A stretch of DNA of 5,376 nucleotides. It comes from a bacterium. Lineage in GTDB: Bacteria; Bacillota; Clostridia; Oscillospirales; Acutalibacteraceae. The stretch covers positions 1 through 5,376 of the forward strand of contig JAHKXX010000221.1 in NCBI GenBank assembly GCA_020627425.1. The letters are read 5' to 3'. Each line of letters opens with the position of its first letter. The first letter of the stretch is position 1. The notes beneath the pieces were generated by a model. It made no database searches and was not told the origin of the DNA. It saw only the letters and a program-made list of their open reading frames with translations. Both the position numbers and the translations under genes were made by a program. Shown here one piece after another: positions 5,341 through 5,376 of the stretch.

Positions 5341-5376
5341 GTGCCGCCGGGGTCAAATCGCGTATCCGCTACCTGC
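5341..5376 (+). repeat. Probable third copy (C) of the intergenic repeat, cut by the window edge
   Basis: Bases 5341-5362 match copy B at 19 of 22 positions and copy A at 17 of 22, spanning GTGCC, the GTCAAA section and CGCG. After that, TATCCGCTACC resembles the TATCGCCTACC of copy B if the variable stretch is largely deleted. The first half of hairpin P1 is not conserved; instead GGCAC (5319-5323 area) could pair with GTGCC (5341-5345) across 18 bases. The end is outside the window. Confidence 0.5.

Overview
The window looks like chromosomal DNA from a low-GC Gram-positive gut-type Clostridia member, probably Ruminococcus-like (Oscillospiraceae). That placement is an inference. It rests on strong purine-rich ribosome binding sites, sigma-A type promoters with 17-bp spacers, the clostridial form of SerA (a TDF.TDD motif where most relatives have DVFE), and a DHHW-family surface protein. 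All four convincing genes are on the minus strand, in two transcription units; I see no convincing plus-strand gene.

Left unit (about 2156 down to 128): a promoter (TTGTAA, 17 bp, TATACT) drives a membrane-anchored DHHW/SGNH-type protein that starts with TTG. It is followed 32 bp later by a Nudix hydrolase with a degenerate inorganic-pyrophosphatase-like N-terminal domain. A hairpin that overlaps the Nudix stop codon ends the unit. Beyond it, at 8-46, is a perfect 16-bp bidirectional terminator belonging to whatever lies left of the window.

Right unit (about 5098 down to 2430): a near-consensus promoter (TTGACT, 17 bp, TATAAT) drives serC then serA. These are the second and first enzymes of phosphorylated serine biosynthesis; serB is not in the window.

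The most interesting part is the 588-bp gap between the units (2095-2682). It holds two diverged copies of a GC-rich repeat of about 129 bp, at 2216-2344 (+) and 2556-2683 (-), about 75% identical by hand alignment. They face each other across a bidirectional terminator at 2430-2462. Each copy starts with the same 15-base hairpin (GCGGAG/CTCCGC arms) and ends in a second hairpin whose stem carries a compensatory A-T to G-C change while its loop is entirely different in sequence. The minus-strand copy begins on the last base of the serA stop codon. A third, cut-off copy appears to begin near the right edge (5341-5376). This pattern suggests a dispersed intergenic element with a selected RNA or DNA fold. 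I do not recognise it as a named family.
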